64,000 nucleotides of DNA from Dimorphilus gyrociliatus (lineage: Eukaryota > Annelida > Polychaeta > Dinophilidae), in contig CAJFCJ010000033.1 of NCBI GenBank assembly GCA_904063045.1, positions 124,001 through 188,000 on the forward strand, in the 5' to 3' direction. The notes under the pieces were generated by a model. That model searched no databases and had not been told where the DNA came from. It saw only the letters and a list, made by a program, of their open reading frames with translations. Both the position numbers and the translations under genes were made by a program. Positions 39,198-51,345 of the stretch are shown here, one piece after another (positions within the stretch are counted from its first letter, which is position 1; the number at the start of each line of letters is the position of its first letter).

Positions 39198-42100
39198 ATG
39201 GCGAATGAACTAAAGGTAAATCTATGCTTCTTATTAAATTGATTTAATATTATTATTTAATTAAGTGTCAGTTTTACAATTCTATATTCATTTTATTTGA
39301 AAATTATATTAATGATCTGAATCTTTCTGATTGGATTGCTTCCGTCACGCATCCCGCCCATCGTATCAATTTAATTCAAGTGATATTTTTCCCAATGACG
39401 ATAAATTATTATAGGATATTGTCAATGAATAAATATGAAAATTTCTAGATGAAAAGCTAGTGTATGTCTTATCTACTGATAAACTCATGTTAATGTGATG
39501 TACGAGAAATTGTAATAGTATAGAAAAAAAAAAATATGGATGAAGAGTTCCCTATTGAGAAGTATGAAAAAATTTTACTGTACTAAAGAAGAAAACGTCG
39601 CCGAGACTAAAACGAGTTCAATTGAAGCATTACCAATATTAATAAATCCAATTTGAATAGAACCGTCTTTCTAAGAGTTAAATGACAAGATACATTTGAA
39701 TTGTCTTCAACAGTTTATCAACATTGAAGATAAACAATAGAAATGTTTAACAACGGAATATTGGTAAGGAGAAGTGCGCCTGTTGTCTAATCTGTTTCAT
39801 AGATTAGTATTATTCGATAGCAAAATAAAAATAATAAACTTGTACAAATGTATATTTTTGCATGTTTACAAATAACATTCTTATTTCTTTTTTTTTATTA
39901 AAACGAAGACCTTCAATACTAAAATTTGACTTTATTTTTAGACAGTCGACATAATGTTTCTTATTGTATAGTATAGAGAGTTTTATATTATTTTAATTTT
40001 ATTAGGCCCGGGTTCTATACGATTTCCGACCAATTGGTGAAGGAGAGGTATCTTTAACAGTTGGAGAGGAGATAACAATTGTTAAGGAGGTAGATTTATA
40101 CTTTTATACTGTATATATATATATATATATATATAAATTTAATAGAGATTTAATGTAATAAAAAACAATACTTAACGATTTTTTAATGCAATTAGTCGGT
40201 TGGAGATGGCTGGTGTGATGTTCGAAAATCCAATGGTACTGTTGGTTTAGCGCCAAAGAGTTATATTGAAGTAAGTTATATACAATTATAATTCTATTTT
40301 AAGTGTAACAATAAAAGTAAATAACAATTGATATTTAATTGTAATAATCTTCAAACTCTTATTACTTCGATTTCTTTCGATATTCTCTTTAAGTTTATTG
40401 ATTAGATAAAATATAAAAGCTTTTTAAGATTAAGAACTATTAGAAATTTAGCTTTAATTGTTTATCGAAATCTCTATATCACTTTATACTGTTTGAAGAA
40501 AACTGCATAATTTACTTTAATTTTGTTTAAACAGTTGCCATATCTATTAATTAGTAATTGTCATTTGTGTTTATCTTCTATCAATCGGGAATTTAATTAC
40601 ATTTACCCAAAATTTTCTCTCTTTGACATTGATTTATTTACGCTATTTCTACTTTTTTTCTCTTATACAGACTATAGAATATCCCGAGCCCAGGGTACCT
40701 CCACCCCCACTACCACCTCCTCAAAATAATTCATTTCAAAATCAATGGAGTGATGGTAAGGATATTTTAAGTGTGAACTCCTCATTAGTATACGAGTACG
40801 AACATTTACGTTCGAAAGCCTGATAAGGAAATGAGTGATTTTTTTTTTATTGCTATGATATCTTATCCTATGATTATTCATAAATTCCTATAATTATTCA
40901 GCCAGTAAAACCACAGCTAATCACAGATGGGGTACACCTACATATCCACCACCTAGACCCCGTCCTGATACAATTCAAACAAATCGCGTAGTACCCAACT
41001 ATGGTAAAGAGATGCTGTTGTTATAAAAAAAAAAGAAACAAACGTATCTTCGTTGTAAAAAAAAAAAAGCTTTCTGATTAATTATCTCATCATAATTTCA
41101 TTTTTATTTTAGCTTTGCTTTCCTTAATTTTTATCTGTATAGTTATCTAAATGATTTATTTTCTCCTTTTTTTTATAGTTTGTCTTGTCACATTTTAACT
41201 TGTGCTTTTAGTTTTTGTAAAAGCGTATCTATCTTCTCCTCTTAGTTTTTTCAAAAATTGAATATTGTTATATGTTTTTTTTTTACTATTTCTCTTCAAG
41301 TTTTATTATTTTTCAACAATTAACAGATAGTTAACTCTTTCTTTCCTTATCACAAAAGGTCAACAACAGCAGGGATATCAGCCTCCAGCTCAACAGAACT
41401 CTCCTCCAAAACCAATATTAACACCAAACGACGATTGGGACGAAGATGAAGATTGGGATGACGATGATTCAGTATCAACTGATCATACACAGGTATTCTA
41501 TTAATTTTATTTTATTACAAGATTATAAATTTAGCATAAACTATATGTAAAATTTTACAGCGAAATACTTTGCAGGTGAACAAGTTAATATTGTCTTTAT
41601 GATTATTCAAAATTATATTTATACAGCTATCTATCATAATTCACATCTGCAGTATATACAATATATACTGTATTTATCTAGTTCATTTGCTGTAGAGAAA
41701 ATATTAAAATAAAGCTCAGATACTGTACATATTCCCTTATGTTAATTAAATGTATTAACACTTTAAAACTAATAGGTTATTTATACCTTTGAACTTGATA
41801 TTAATAAAAAATTAATATTCTAGTAAATGAACTGGAAATATCTACATGTTAATTTATTAAGCTTAAATATTCATTTTGTTTTTTACGCGTTATATATTAA
41901 ATTATACGCTATTTAAATGTTAATTGAATGGAATAGCGCGATTTAGTAAGGAGAGAAAAAGAAAAAAATTACAATAAGATAATATTCACTACTATTTGAC
42001 GATTATCTTCTTTCTCCTACCAATAAACTATTCCAATGCTTTGACTGCCTTTTTTCTTCTTTTGACCTTTATGTTCTTGATTCGTACTTTCATCATTTTT

Positions 42101-45100
42101 CTTTTTTTTAAAAAGTCACAGGCGGACACTCAAAGTCAATATAGCGTATCAGGGGTATCAAGAGATTCGAAGTATGGCACAATTAGTAAAAAAATGAATA
42201 AGTAAGTAAACCATTTAAAAAACGAATTAATCATTTTATAAATAAATTTATAAATTCTCCCTCCTCTCCCTCGATTAAAACTCTTTCATTTCCTTTTCTC
42301 ACTTATTCTTTTGTTTATCATTTTCTTTCTTTCTTGTTTTATTTTCTCTTTAATATGTTTGCTTTATAAAAAATTGTTTCTCTTTAATTACAATATAGAG
42401 CGAACTTGAAAGGTGGCGACGCCTATTTGTTTGGTGCTGTTCCTGATACATCGCATGAAATCAATCATAGAATAGTGGTATGTTTGAAGTAATACATACG
42501 TATATGTATATGTATATATAATATCTATATATGGAGTATTTATTGCACAAATTTTGCCTTATAATTAAATATTTTATCAATACTATAGCATTCAATAGAA
42601 GGCCCTATGTGGGAAGAACCTGCAAATCAATATACGTGTATTATATCATCACCAACAAAAGAGAGTAAAATGAAGGGGCTAAAACATTTTATCGCCTATA
42701 AATTAACACCATCTGCAAATGTACGTATTATCTTTATAAATTAATTGAAATAATTGAATGGTTTTTTTTTTCTTTTTTCTTTTAACTATAACAAAAAAAT
42801 ATTTTTTTCTCTTTTTTTTTCTATTTTCTCTATTTTGTTTTTCTTTTTTTTTTTATTTTCAAATATCCAAAAACAATAACAAAAACAAATTTATAGACAG
42901 GAGAGGTAAATATTCATTAAACTTTTTTTTTTTTGGAAAATTCTAACTTAAAAAAGCAAAAAAACACAAAACACGAAAGAAAATTAATGAATAAACGAAG
43001 AATATAAGAAACATTTCTTTCCTTTCGAATTATTTTGATCTTTATCTATTTATCCATCTATTATTATTGTTATAATTTACTATTTTAAATTAATCAACAC
43101 TCTATTAGCTTACAATTTCATTGATTTAATTAAATCGACAACAATAAGAAATTATATCCTACGCTTTTATTAATTACTCTTCTGATAATTGTTGCTCTGT
43201 TTTTTTTTTGTTTTTTCTTTAATTACTCTCTTCTCACTCTTGTTCACTTTTTATGATTTAGAATTGGATGATAAAAGTTTAATTTTCTTTCTTTCATAAT
43301 GTTTTTAGTTTAGTGGAATTCAAGTTTCAAGACGTTTTAAACAGTTCGATTGGCTACATCAACGCCTAATCGAAAAGTTTCCAACTTGTCTTGTTCCTCC
43401 ATTACCCGATAAACAGATATCAGGTATATTTCAAATGATTATATTATATAATGTACAATTTAACAAAGATTTAAGTGCATCGACCATCAATACAATTACA
43501 CTCCGTTAGAGTGCGCCCTAATGCATAATTTTCTTTTTTTAAGGACGTTATGAAGATGATTTTATCAATGAACGAATGCGTCAATTACAATTATGGGTGA
43601 ATAGGTTGTGTTTACATCCAGTCATATCGCAATGCAAAGTTTGGCATCATTTCTTAAAATGTACGGATCTAAAAGTATGGAAGACGGGAAAGAGATCAGC
43701 TGAAAAAGACGACTTTCAAAATGTAAATTTCTTTCATACTGTGGGTGTACCTTCTCAGCCTCTCACGGTAGAACAAGTGTATGTTTTTCATTATTTAACA
43801 TCCTTAAATATAGCCCTTAATGCCCTACAATTTTTAACTTTTTGGCAGAGATCCAACATTAAATAACTTCACTATGTTTGTTAAGACAATGGATGATAGC
43901 CTAAAACATCTGATAAACGTTGGTGAAAGTAGTATGAAAAGATATCAAAATTGTAAGGGTCTTTTTATAATATGGTACTTTAAGCTTTTCTATTATTTAT
44001 TTGTTTTAATTAATTAGCGTTTAGAAAGGACTTTGTAAAAATTGGCGAATCTTTGGTAGCTCTATCAAGATCGTTCGATCACGATATGAGACCAGGTAAG
44101 TTTTATTGTTTTGTTTCCTTTTTTGTACGAAATTAATTTCTCTTTTATTTAATTTTCTATTTAAAAAAAAAATATAAAAGCGTCGAGAGAATTGTCCAAC
44201 GCAATAGATAAGACAGGAAAAACATACGAAGACATTGGAGGTCTTTTCGGCGAGCAGGTTTTTGCTTCTTTCTCTCTCTCTCTCTCTCTCTCTCATGGTT
44301 TCTGTTAATTTAATTAAATTCATTTTCGTTGTGTTTTAGCCGAGAAATGATATGGTGCCACTTTTAGAAGGTTTATTAGAATACAAAGGAATGTTATCCG
44401 TTTTCCCCGATATATTGCGAGTAGAGGAGGTATTAAAATATCTTTTTCTTTTTTTTCAGTATATTTAACCAATACTTCAAACAGCGGGTGCAATGGAGGA
44501 AATTTTTTTAAACATTAAACAAATCTAAGGACACTCTATCGGTACCCTTGTATCCGCTGACTAGTAGAAAAGCACATAAAATATATACGTATACATACTT
44601 ATATATACTGTATATAAAATTTATATACAGTATAATGTATATATACAATATTTAAATTAATATGTATATATTTAAATAATTTAACATAATGTTTTATCAT
44701 TTTCTTTTTATTTTTATCCAATAGGGATATAGAGTTTTATATGTTAGCTTTTAATTTTTAAAATTTCTCTTTTTAAGTGGTAATTTAGACGCAATAATTC
44801 ACCGGAAGTAGAAAAAAAAATAAAAAAACAAACAAATATCAACATATGTTCTAGTAGTTATTTTTATTATTATCATTATTAATTCATGTCCAAAAATTTA
44901 TTAATACTGCAATATGCATTCTATTATTTATTATAGTAATGACGTTGCTCTATTTCCTGTTTATTTTCTATTTCTTTTTAACTCTTTTATCATTAGTTTG
45001 AAACTTTATTAAAGTTTTGTTTTTTTTTAATTATAAATAGTAATTTATCAAAAAGATTAGAAACGATAGCAACAACAGTAACAATGAAATAGAGGTCTTG

Positions 45101-46863
45101 TTGAGAAAAAAAAGTAACAAACATATTTATAAATAGGGATAAGGTTTTAATGATCGTCTGTATTATCTCTAGCATGCAAGGGTGACGTTGGCGTGCACGT
45201 TTACCTCGCCAAATCAGCCTTTTTGGCTTCTACAGTTTGAACTATCTCCGTGTAACTCACCAGCTTCTTCCCCGCCACTCTCTCCTCGTCCTTCTTTCGC
45301 CCAGACCCCTTATAATGTATAATAGACGTTGTTATATACATTTATACAGTATATATATACATATTTATGTGTACCGGAAGAGTGTCCAATGTAAACGGAT
45401 AGTGATACTTAGAAAAAGTAGTCTGCACTCGCTGTTTGTTTATTATTTATTACTCATGTGCATCTGGCTATTGGTATGTTTGCGTGGGTCCTTGTCGAAT
45501 AATATCTAGTTTATAAATTGTAAACAAAGGTAGATGAGATAATTTATATGAAATATGCCCAAGACTTAACACAGCTGCCAACCTACCTCAGGGAACAAAA
45601 CCATTAGCCGGTAAAAATGAAACATCTAGTTAAATATTCTATAGAGATCTTATATAACAGTTAGCTTAATTATATTATAATAGAACAAATTGGCCATAGA
45701 TGTTTTCTATTAATTTTTCTCATTCTCCATAAATAGGAACAATAGGTTAATTTTTTTTTTATTTCTAAAGAAACAATTTTTTATTCGGCTGTCTGTCTTA
45801 CTTAAAAAATTAATTAGACAACTAATCAGGTAGAAAATGAGAGCAAACGCTAAACAAAGAGGAACTCAAGTAAAAAGTTGTTTTTGAGCATCTTTCAATA
45901 ACTACTACTCGTTAGAATTTTTTTGCTGTCTAGATCTTTTTTTAAACTGTTTTTTATTCCCAATGGGACGTCCTACAATTTTGGATGTAAGCAGGGAGGG
46001 GGGCTGCGGTGGTGGTGTGAGGAGAGGGTTTTGCAGTTTTTGCTGACTTTGTAGAATTAGAAAAAAAAAGTTTAGACGTTTCCGTAAATCCTAGAAGTCT
46101 AGTTTATGTGTACTAAGTTAGCCTAGGCGAATATGCTTGTATTTATGGAAAGGCATTAATAACAGTCTATTATTTATAACACTAACGGAATGAGAGTGCA
46201 TAGCTATTTTAGAATGTTGCAGTATGTCGGCTGTTTGATTCATTGAGAGTGTTAGTGCGTAATGTTGTTCTTGTTACTCCATTACAAAACAGACATCATT
46301 TTTCACTTCCGAGTTGACGGTCTTATCCTCGGGCAAAGATTAATCATGAAATTGTGCACAAAACGCATGATTCGTTTGTAAGGTGTTACTCTTGACTCTT
46401 GTTGACATACACAATATATTGCATCTGATAAAGTAGTCATATTCACATACAGTATATAAAATGTATACACCTTTTGTATTAATCGATATATTTATCAATA
46501 TGTGTATGTATTTGAACAAAAAAAAAAGAAAAACCCCATGTCGTTTTATTTTTTAAATCGGCCTTTCAGAATTTTTTCGTTAAACAAAATTATGAAAATT
46601 AATAATATTATTTCTTATTCTTTCTTTTTCAGAATTTAAGACAAAAGTTAGAAACTGTTAAAGCAAAAGAAATCGAATTAGAATCGGCAAGGACAAGAGC
46701 GGATGTGATTACCTATGCCACCTTAGCCGAGCTAAATCACTTCCATAGACATCGCGTTGCCGATTTTCGGATTTTAATGCACGGTTTTATCAAGGAGCAG
46801 ATAAGATTTTACGAAGAAATTGTCTGCAGACTGAAAGATCAACTGCCAAACTACGAAACATAA
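39198..46863 (+). CDS. sorting nexin 9/18/33 family (SH3-PX-BAR)
   Basis: Membrane-remodelling protein of clathrin endocytosis that binds dynamin and WASP through SH3, phosphoinositides through PX, and curved membrane through BAR. Sixteen exons: 39198-39215, 40006-40089, 40196-40270, 40671-40755, 40902-41003, 41359-41492, 42122-42201, 42399-42477, 42589-42720, 43309-43423, 43544-43778, 43849-43952, 44018-44095, 44181-44257, 44340-44429, 46633-46863; 572 aa (human SNX9: 595). SH3: ARVLYDFRPIGEGEVSLTVG and VGDGWCDVRKSNGTVG. A Pro-rich, then acidic (DDWDEDEDWDDDD) low-complexity linker binds partners. PX: RRFKQFDWLHQRL, PPLPDKQISGRYEDDF. BAR: VWKTGKRSAEKDDF, LNHFHRHRVADF. Animals with a single copy call it SH3PX1. 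Exon 7 has tandem acceptors: use of the earlier AG (42115-42116) would add Ser-Gln in frame. A candidate microexon lies in the intron before exon 10. Confidence 0.94.
40108..40134. repeat. (TA)n microsatellite with ACTGTATA start
   Basis: TA run in intron 2 of the SNX9-like gene, starting with TACTGTATATA as many such runs here do. Confidence 0.85.
41650..41670. repeat. inverted repeat, 9-bp arms
   Basis: CAGTATATA and TATATACTG flank a 3-nt spacer in intron 6 of the SNX9-like gene; same core as the other palindromes in this window. Confidence 0.75.
42897..42905 (+). other. candidate 9-nt microexon in SNX9-like PX domain
   Basis: ACAGGAGAG sits between a proper acceptor (TTTATAG) and donor (GTAAAT). 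It is 9 nt long and in phase, and would insert Thr-Gly-Glu between the exon ending LTPSAN and the exon starting FSGIQV, at the variable loop of the PX domain. Both splice forms keep the frame, so the protein is 572 or 575 aa. Inference from splice signals only. Confidence 0.45.
44430..46632 (+). other. 2.2-kb last intron of the SNX9-like gene
   Basis: About 20 times longer than a typical intron here. It contains the perfect 15-bp-arm inverted repeat at 44604-44634, a C-rich stretch at 45240-45310 and a G-rich stretch at 45992-46030 (GGGAGGGGGGC...). No nested coding gene was found on either strand. Confidence 0.6.
44604..44634. repeat. perfect inverted repeat, 15-bp arms
   Basis: TATACTGTATATAAA, one base, then its reverse complement. 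It is the longest copy of the recurrent TACTGTATA/TACAGTATA palindrome and could form a cruciform or RNA hairpin. Confidence 0.85.
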
Positions 46864-47032
46864 TAAATATGGAATGAAAGAAAGCGGAAGAGGAAAACAA
46901 TAAGAATATCTTTACGTTTTAAACTAATCTTGGGGTTTTTCATCTAATTATATTTTTAAAAATTAAAATCGTCCTTTGAAAAGGTTGTTATAATAGAGGG
47001 GCGATGAATATTTATTTTATCCACAAGTAGAA

Positions 47033-47060
47033 AGGGAGGGGGCGGAGGGGGAGGGAGAGG
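47033..47060 (+). promoter_or_regulatory. potential G-quadruplex in SNX9-like 3' UTR
   Basis: GGGAGGGGGCGGAGGGGG followed by AGGGAGAGG provides at least four G-runs with 1- to 4-nt loops, on the coding strand about 170 nt after the stop codon, in otherwise AT-rich DNA. If transcribed it could fold as an RNA G-quadruplex affecting stability or polyadenylation. Confidence 0.5.
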
Positions 47061-48015
47061 ACAATTCGTCACCTCTTCCTTTCTCTTCAACACTGAAAAA
47101 CATTTCTTTAAATAATACATTCTCTCTAAACTATTTAAAACATAGAAAAGTATATAATATGGTAAATTGTGATTATTAACTTTTAAAATTTTAATTTTTT
47201 TTTTAAAAAAAAATATTTTAAAAGAAAATCATTATCCTCTTTTTGGGTCAAATTACATTAATACTAAATTATTATCATATTTAATGTGACAGCTGCAAAC
47301 ATACGTCAAAAAAAAAAAGAGAGAAAAAAACAGCAATATTTATAAAGTGAAAATTATTATAGAATTATAATTTTATATTCATATATTTGTTTTTAAACAT
47401 TATTTATTTTCCAAAACAAACAAACAAATAAACATAAACAACTTTAAAAAGGTGTTGTGTAATTTTGTTTTAAAAAAATGTCGTATAATATAGTCATTTC
47501 AACTGGTAAACGCAAGATATAATCATCTGGACGATAATAGGCTTAGTCTGTGAATTAAATGTCTATACTTATTACCTTTCTATTGTTTTTTTTTCTCTCC
47601 TTTATGTAAAACTTATCTTATAAAGTATAAATTGTAAGAATTCATCGCCCTAATATATATTTTTCGATCGTATAAGCGTGTATGAGTGCAAATACACTGA
47701 TTTATGTTATAAAAATGGTCAAAAATTCTCTTTTTTCTGAAACTATTTAAAAGGTATTGATTTAAAATGTTATATTTATATTTATATTTAATATACAGCT
47801 TTATTTCATATATATATATAATAAGCGGAAGCCAATATATACTTTTTTATGAATGTGTGACGTTAAAAATTGATGACGTCATAGAATAAAAAAGTCATTT
47901 TTTTACCATTTAAATAGGACTAATTAATTAGATTTTAACGGTTTGAAAAAATTTTGGCAAGCTTTCAGTATAGAATCTATATAAAAATTTGACCGGTTTA
48001 CTACTCAACGAAAAG

Positions 48016-48050
48016 TATATAAGGCGGCGGCCAATGCGGCAGTAATCAGT
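48016..48050 (+). promoter_or_regulatory. TATA box and initiator of the sulfotransferase gene
   Basis: TATATAA at 48016-48022 is followed by an initiator ATCAGTT with its A at 48048, a spacing of 32 bp, which is canonical. The implied 5' UTR is about 26 nt. None of the other promoters inspected here shows this arrangement. Confidence 0.75.
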
Positions 48051-48073
48051 TCAGCCTCAGACCGAGAGAAGCC

Positions 48074-49377
48074 ATGTCTAATTCGGGAGTTCTCTTGATC
48101 GGGCTTGCGTCGTTCCTGAACCGAGTGCTGGAAAGTTTTGGTATGAGCCTTCAAAGAATTTCGAAAAAAGCAATTGTCGATGGAAATTCTGGTCGTCTGG
48201 AAGAATGGGACGAAGGTTTCGACGTACTATTGAAATGTTTCCGGCGTATGAAAAAGCAACTGGGTTTCTTAGGTAGCGTATCAATAATTAAGCGTCTCCA
48301 GAAATTACTGGACTCAAAAGTGGAAATTTCGAAATACGTGAAAGAAAACCCATTGGCTATGAGGGTAAGTGTTCTTTTTCTTTACTACACGTGGCTTAAC
48401 ACGTCTAACTCTACACCTGTTTTTGAGTAGTTGTAATTAAACATTCATTGTCTTTTTTCAAGTTCAAGATTGTAAGGCCAATTTTTATAATAGGCCTACC
48501 AAGAAGTGGGACGACTCTACTCCATAGGCTTTTGTCGCAGGACGATAGGCTAAAGGCTCCACTCCAATGGGAAGTATTGTATCCGACTCGAAAAGATAGC
48601 CGGGACACGATAGATATGGTTCAAGATATCCTAAAGTATATAGAGAGGTCGTCGCCGGACTTTAGGAAGAAACACGACCAAGGACCGTACATGGCTGAGG
48701 AGTGTGAGGTACTATTAAATAGATGCGGTATATTCGGTGACTTTCCGGCACAGTTCGACGACACTCGGGAGTATGCCTCTTGGTTCTGCAAACAGAACTT
48801 GGACCAGATGAAAGAGAGATATGAATATTACAAACTACAATTGCAAGTAATGAGCTATAAGCAAAAGTTAAATCCTTGGGCGTTTATATTAAAATCGCGC
48901 ATTCATCTCTTTCATCTGGCCTCGGTTAAAGCGGTATTTCCTGAGGCAATGTTCGTTTGGACTCACCGAAATTTAGACGAGATAGTACCTTCATTCTGTT
49001 CACTAGAACTTTCGGCTTCACGAGTGATGGGGGTAAACAAGCTTTCGAAGAATGAACTGGGTCGAAATAGCTACCAACATCTAGTCAACGCAGCCAACAC
49101 GGCAGCCGACACAAGGGCGAATACAGAGCTGCACTGCGTCGATATAGACTACGAATCGTTGATTGAAGATCCAATCAAGTACATAAAGTTGATCTACAAC
49201 GAATTGGACTTGGACTACAGCGACGACGATTTTGCGAAACATCAGAAGTTCTTGGATGAAAATTCGCAGCATAAGTTTGGTAAGCATGAATATTCTTTAG
49301 AAGAATGGGGATTGGATGAAGAGAGCATCGAAAATGCTTTCGACGGCTATTTGCGAATGCAGAGGAATTACCTCTGA
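48074..49377 (+). CDS. PAPS-dependent sulfotransferase (Sulfotransfer_3 type)
   Basis: Transfers sulfate from PAPS to an unknown acceptor. Two exons, 48074-48364 and 48463-49377; 401 aa. After a 100-residue N-terminal region the sequence enters the 5'-phosphosulfate loop RPIFIIGLPRSGTTLLHRLL (about 102-121), the family hallmark. Further family-like segments: PLQWEVLYP, DQGPYMAEECEVLL, NPWAFILKSRIHLFHL, and WTHRNLDEIVPSFCSL, which supplies the 3'-phosphate-binding Arg/Ser region. The C-terminal part has DYESLIEDPIKYI and KHEYSLEEWGL, as in many invertebrate members of this family. It is more like these soluble or membrane-associated enzymes than cytosolic SULTs. The N terminus (VLLIGLASFLNRVL) is only weakly hydrophobic, so a signal anchor is uncertain. 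The short 5' UTR follows a TATA/Inr promoter. Confidence 0.88.
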
Positions 49378-51345
49378 CGGAGAGCACGTGCAAAAATTAG
49401 TAATTTTGTTTGTTTGTTTTTCTACTATTACGACTAGTCGTTCGATCCGAGCCATTGCTAAAGAGATTATTTTTAACTATATCTAGAAAATTTAAAACCA
49501 AAAAAATCACTAAATCTCCCAATTAGCACAGTGAAAGAAGTCTATAATTAGACTTGTAACAAAAAAATTTAAATTAGTTTTTAAAAGTTAAAACTTAGAA
49601 CAGAAAAAAAAACAGAAAAAAAATTAATAATTTTCGTTTCTCACCTAACTAATTTTTGTAATGATAAAATGTGATCGTTTCTGTTGCATCGAACCGAATA
49701 TTTTTTTTAATTATTCTTTGAATATTCGACGAAATGTTGGAATTAAATTATATAGCAAAAAAAAACCAAAAAAAATAGCTTTATAATGACTAGGAAAAAA
49801 AAATCATAAACTTTTGTAAGAAACTTAGATTCATACCTTTTTAAAAATTTGAACAATTTCTATGGTCGTCTACTAGCAAAAGGTAATCTTGTTCTTTGCC
49901 TTTACTTTTTGCCGGTTAGTAAATCGACTGTAATTTAAGATAAATCTCGTGCGTTTAAAAGAGTTATTTATTTTTTGTTTCAAATGGAAAGTTATCTTAG
50001 TACTAATACTTAGTGTCGGGAACTATAATTTTCTTGTTGGTCCTCTATACCAATTTAGTTGCAAAAAAAAGAGCTCTTAATTTTTTGTTGTTACTCTTTT
50101 TTCATTCATCGTCTGCTTATTTTTTGATGATGACTGACTACAACGTCAAATATGTTACTTTAAATATTTTTAAAATTTAGAACGTTTCCAAAAAGACATA
50201 ATTATATTATTGAACGTATATTTAATTATGTCTCTGATCAGATCATCCAGTTGTGATATGTTCTTTTCCGATAAACGATTAGTTTGCCCAAACAATATTA
50301 ACTCATGCAAGATGTAAGTTAAATATGCTGTATCGAAAAATATCGAAATGAAATGAATTTATATGTATTTTGATTATTGATTTTTGAATGTACTGAATTG
50401 TATTTGTTTAAATGTATTTTTCTGCGCCGCTTGGAAGCTTAGATCGAACCGACCAATCTGGGTTTTTGGTCATTTATTCCGAGTCGACTTGCTCTCGAAC
50501 GATTGATGTGTATCTCGTTCCGTTTTTCGATATTTTGCTTGACTGCTATATCAGGAGCTAACTGACTTGAAGACGCTGAATGCGTATTTTGCGGGAAGGA
50601 TTTTAAGATTATTGATCTATAATCTAATCTTTCTCCCACTTGTCGATCTACCCCCGTTTTTAAGCGGCCCCTCTGAAATTTTTTTTTTTTGCTATTCGAT
50701 TTTTTTTGTAATGTTTAAATGATTGACTTGATTTCTATTATTTTTTTTCGAATGTATTGCATTTTAAAAACGCTCTGCGTTTAATCCCAAAATAATGTTT
50801 TTGCTTAATTTCCAGTGCAGGTTGTTATATTGAGGTGTGTTGCAGTGCCTCAATATGCATTGGACTTATTAAATCTTGGTAAAAGTTTGCATGTACTTGT
50901 TTAATTATCAAATGTTACGTACGACACTTCCGATAAAACTTTGATAAGTTTTATTATAATGTACTAATTTTTTATTATGTTCAATCTCTAATATTGACTT
51001 AAATTGATGTTTATTTTTCAAGAATTATATGTAAAACGTTTATTTCTAAGCTATAGGTCGTGTTTAGCCGTAGATATAAGAAAAATACCCAAAAAAAGAA
51101 TTATTAAACAACCTACTTGCTCCGTTTTTAAGAAAAATAGATGTAATTTGACTGTGTTTTTGTTTTCTCTCGAATAAAAACTTTGAAAAATGTCGATTAC
51201 CAAAAAAGCAAATGACTCTTTTATTTTTTATTCTTTAATACTCATTTTTTACTTTTAATATTAATTGGCGAGAAACTACTCAAAATCTTACAGACAAGTC
51301 TTTTCCACCTTAACCCTCGAGTTAGTCATTTATCGTTGAAGGAGG
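49378..51345. other. sulfotransferase 3' flank, possible long 3' UTR
   Basis: Two kilobases without a convincing gene. T-rich with poly-A and poly-T tracts; the first clear AATAAA before the next gene is at about 51173-51179, so a 1.8-kb 3' UTR is possible. A GC-richer island at about 50425-50645 has a 66-codon open frame on the minus strand, but no splice context or recognisable protein. Confidence 0.45.

Larger units (their letters stand above)
46864..48073. other. SNX9-like 3' UTR and sulfotransferase upstream region
   Basis: The first part is AT-rich 3' UTR apart from a G-rich block at 47033-47060. The last 60 bp are the sulfotransferase core promoter. No exon otherwise. Confidence 0.55.

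Noticed and set aside
42758-42946. Phe-rich plus-strand frame in the SNX9-like intron
   Set aside because: It translates poly-T tracts; only the 9-nt microexon inside it has splice signals.
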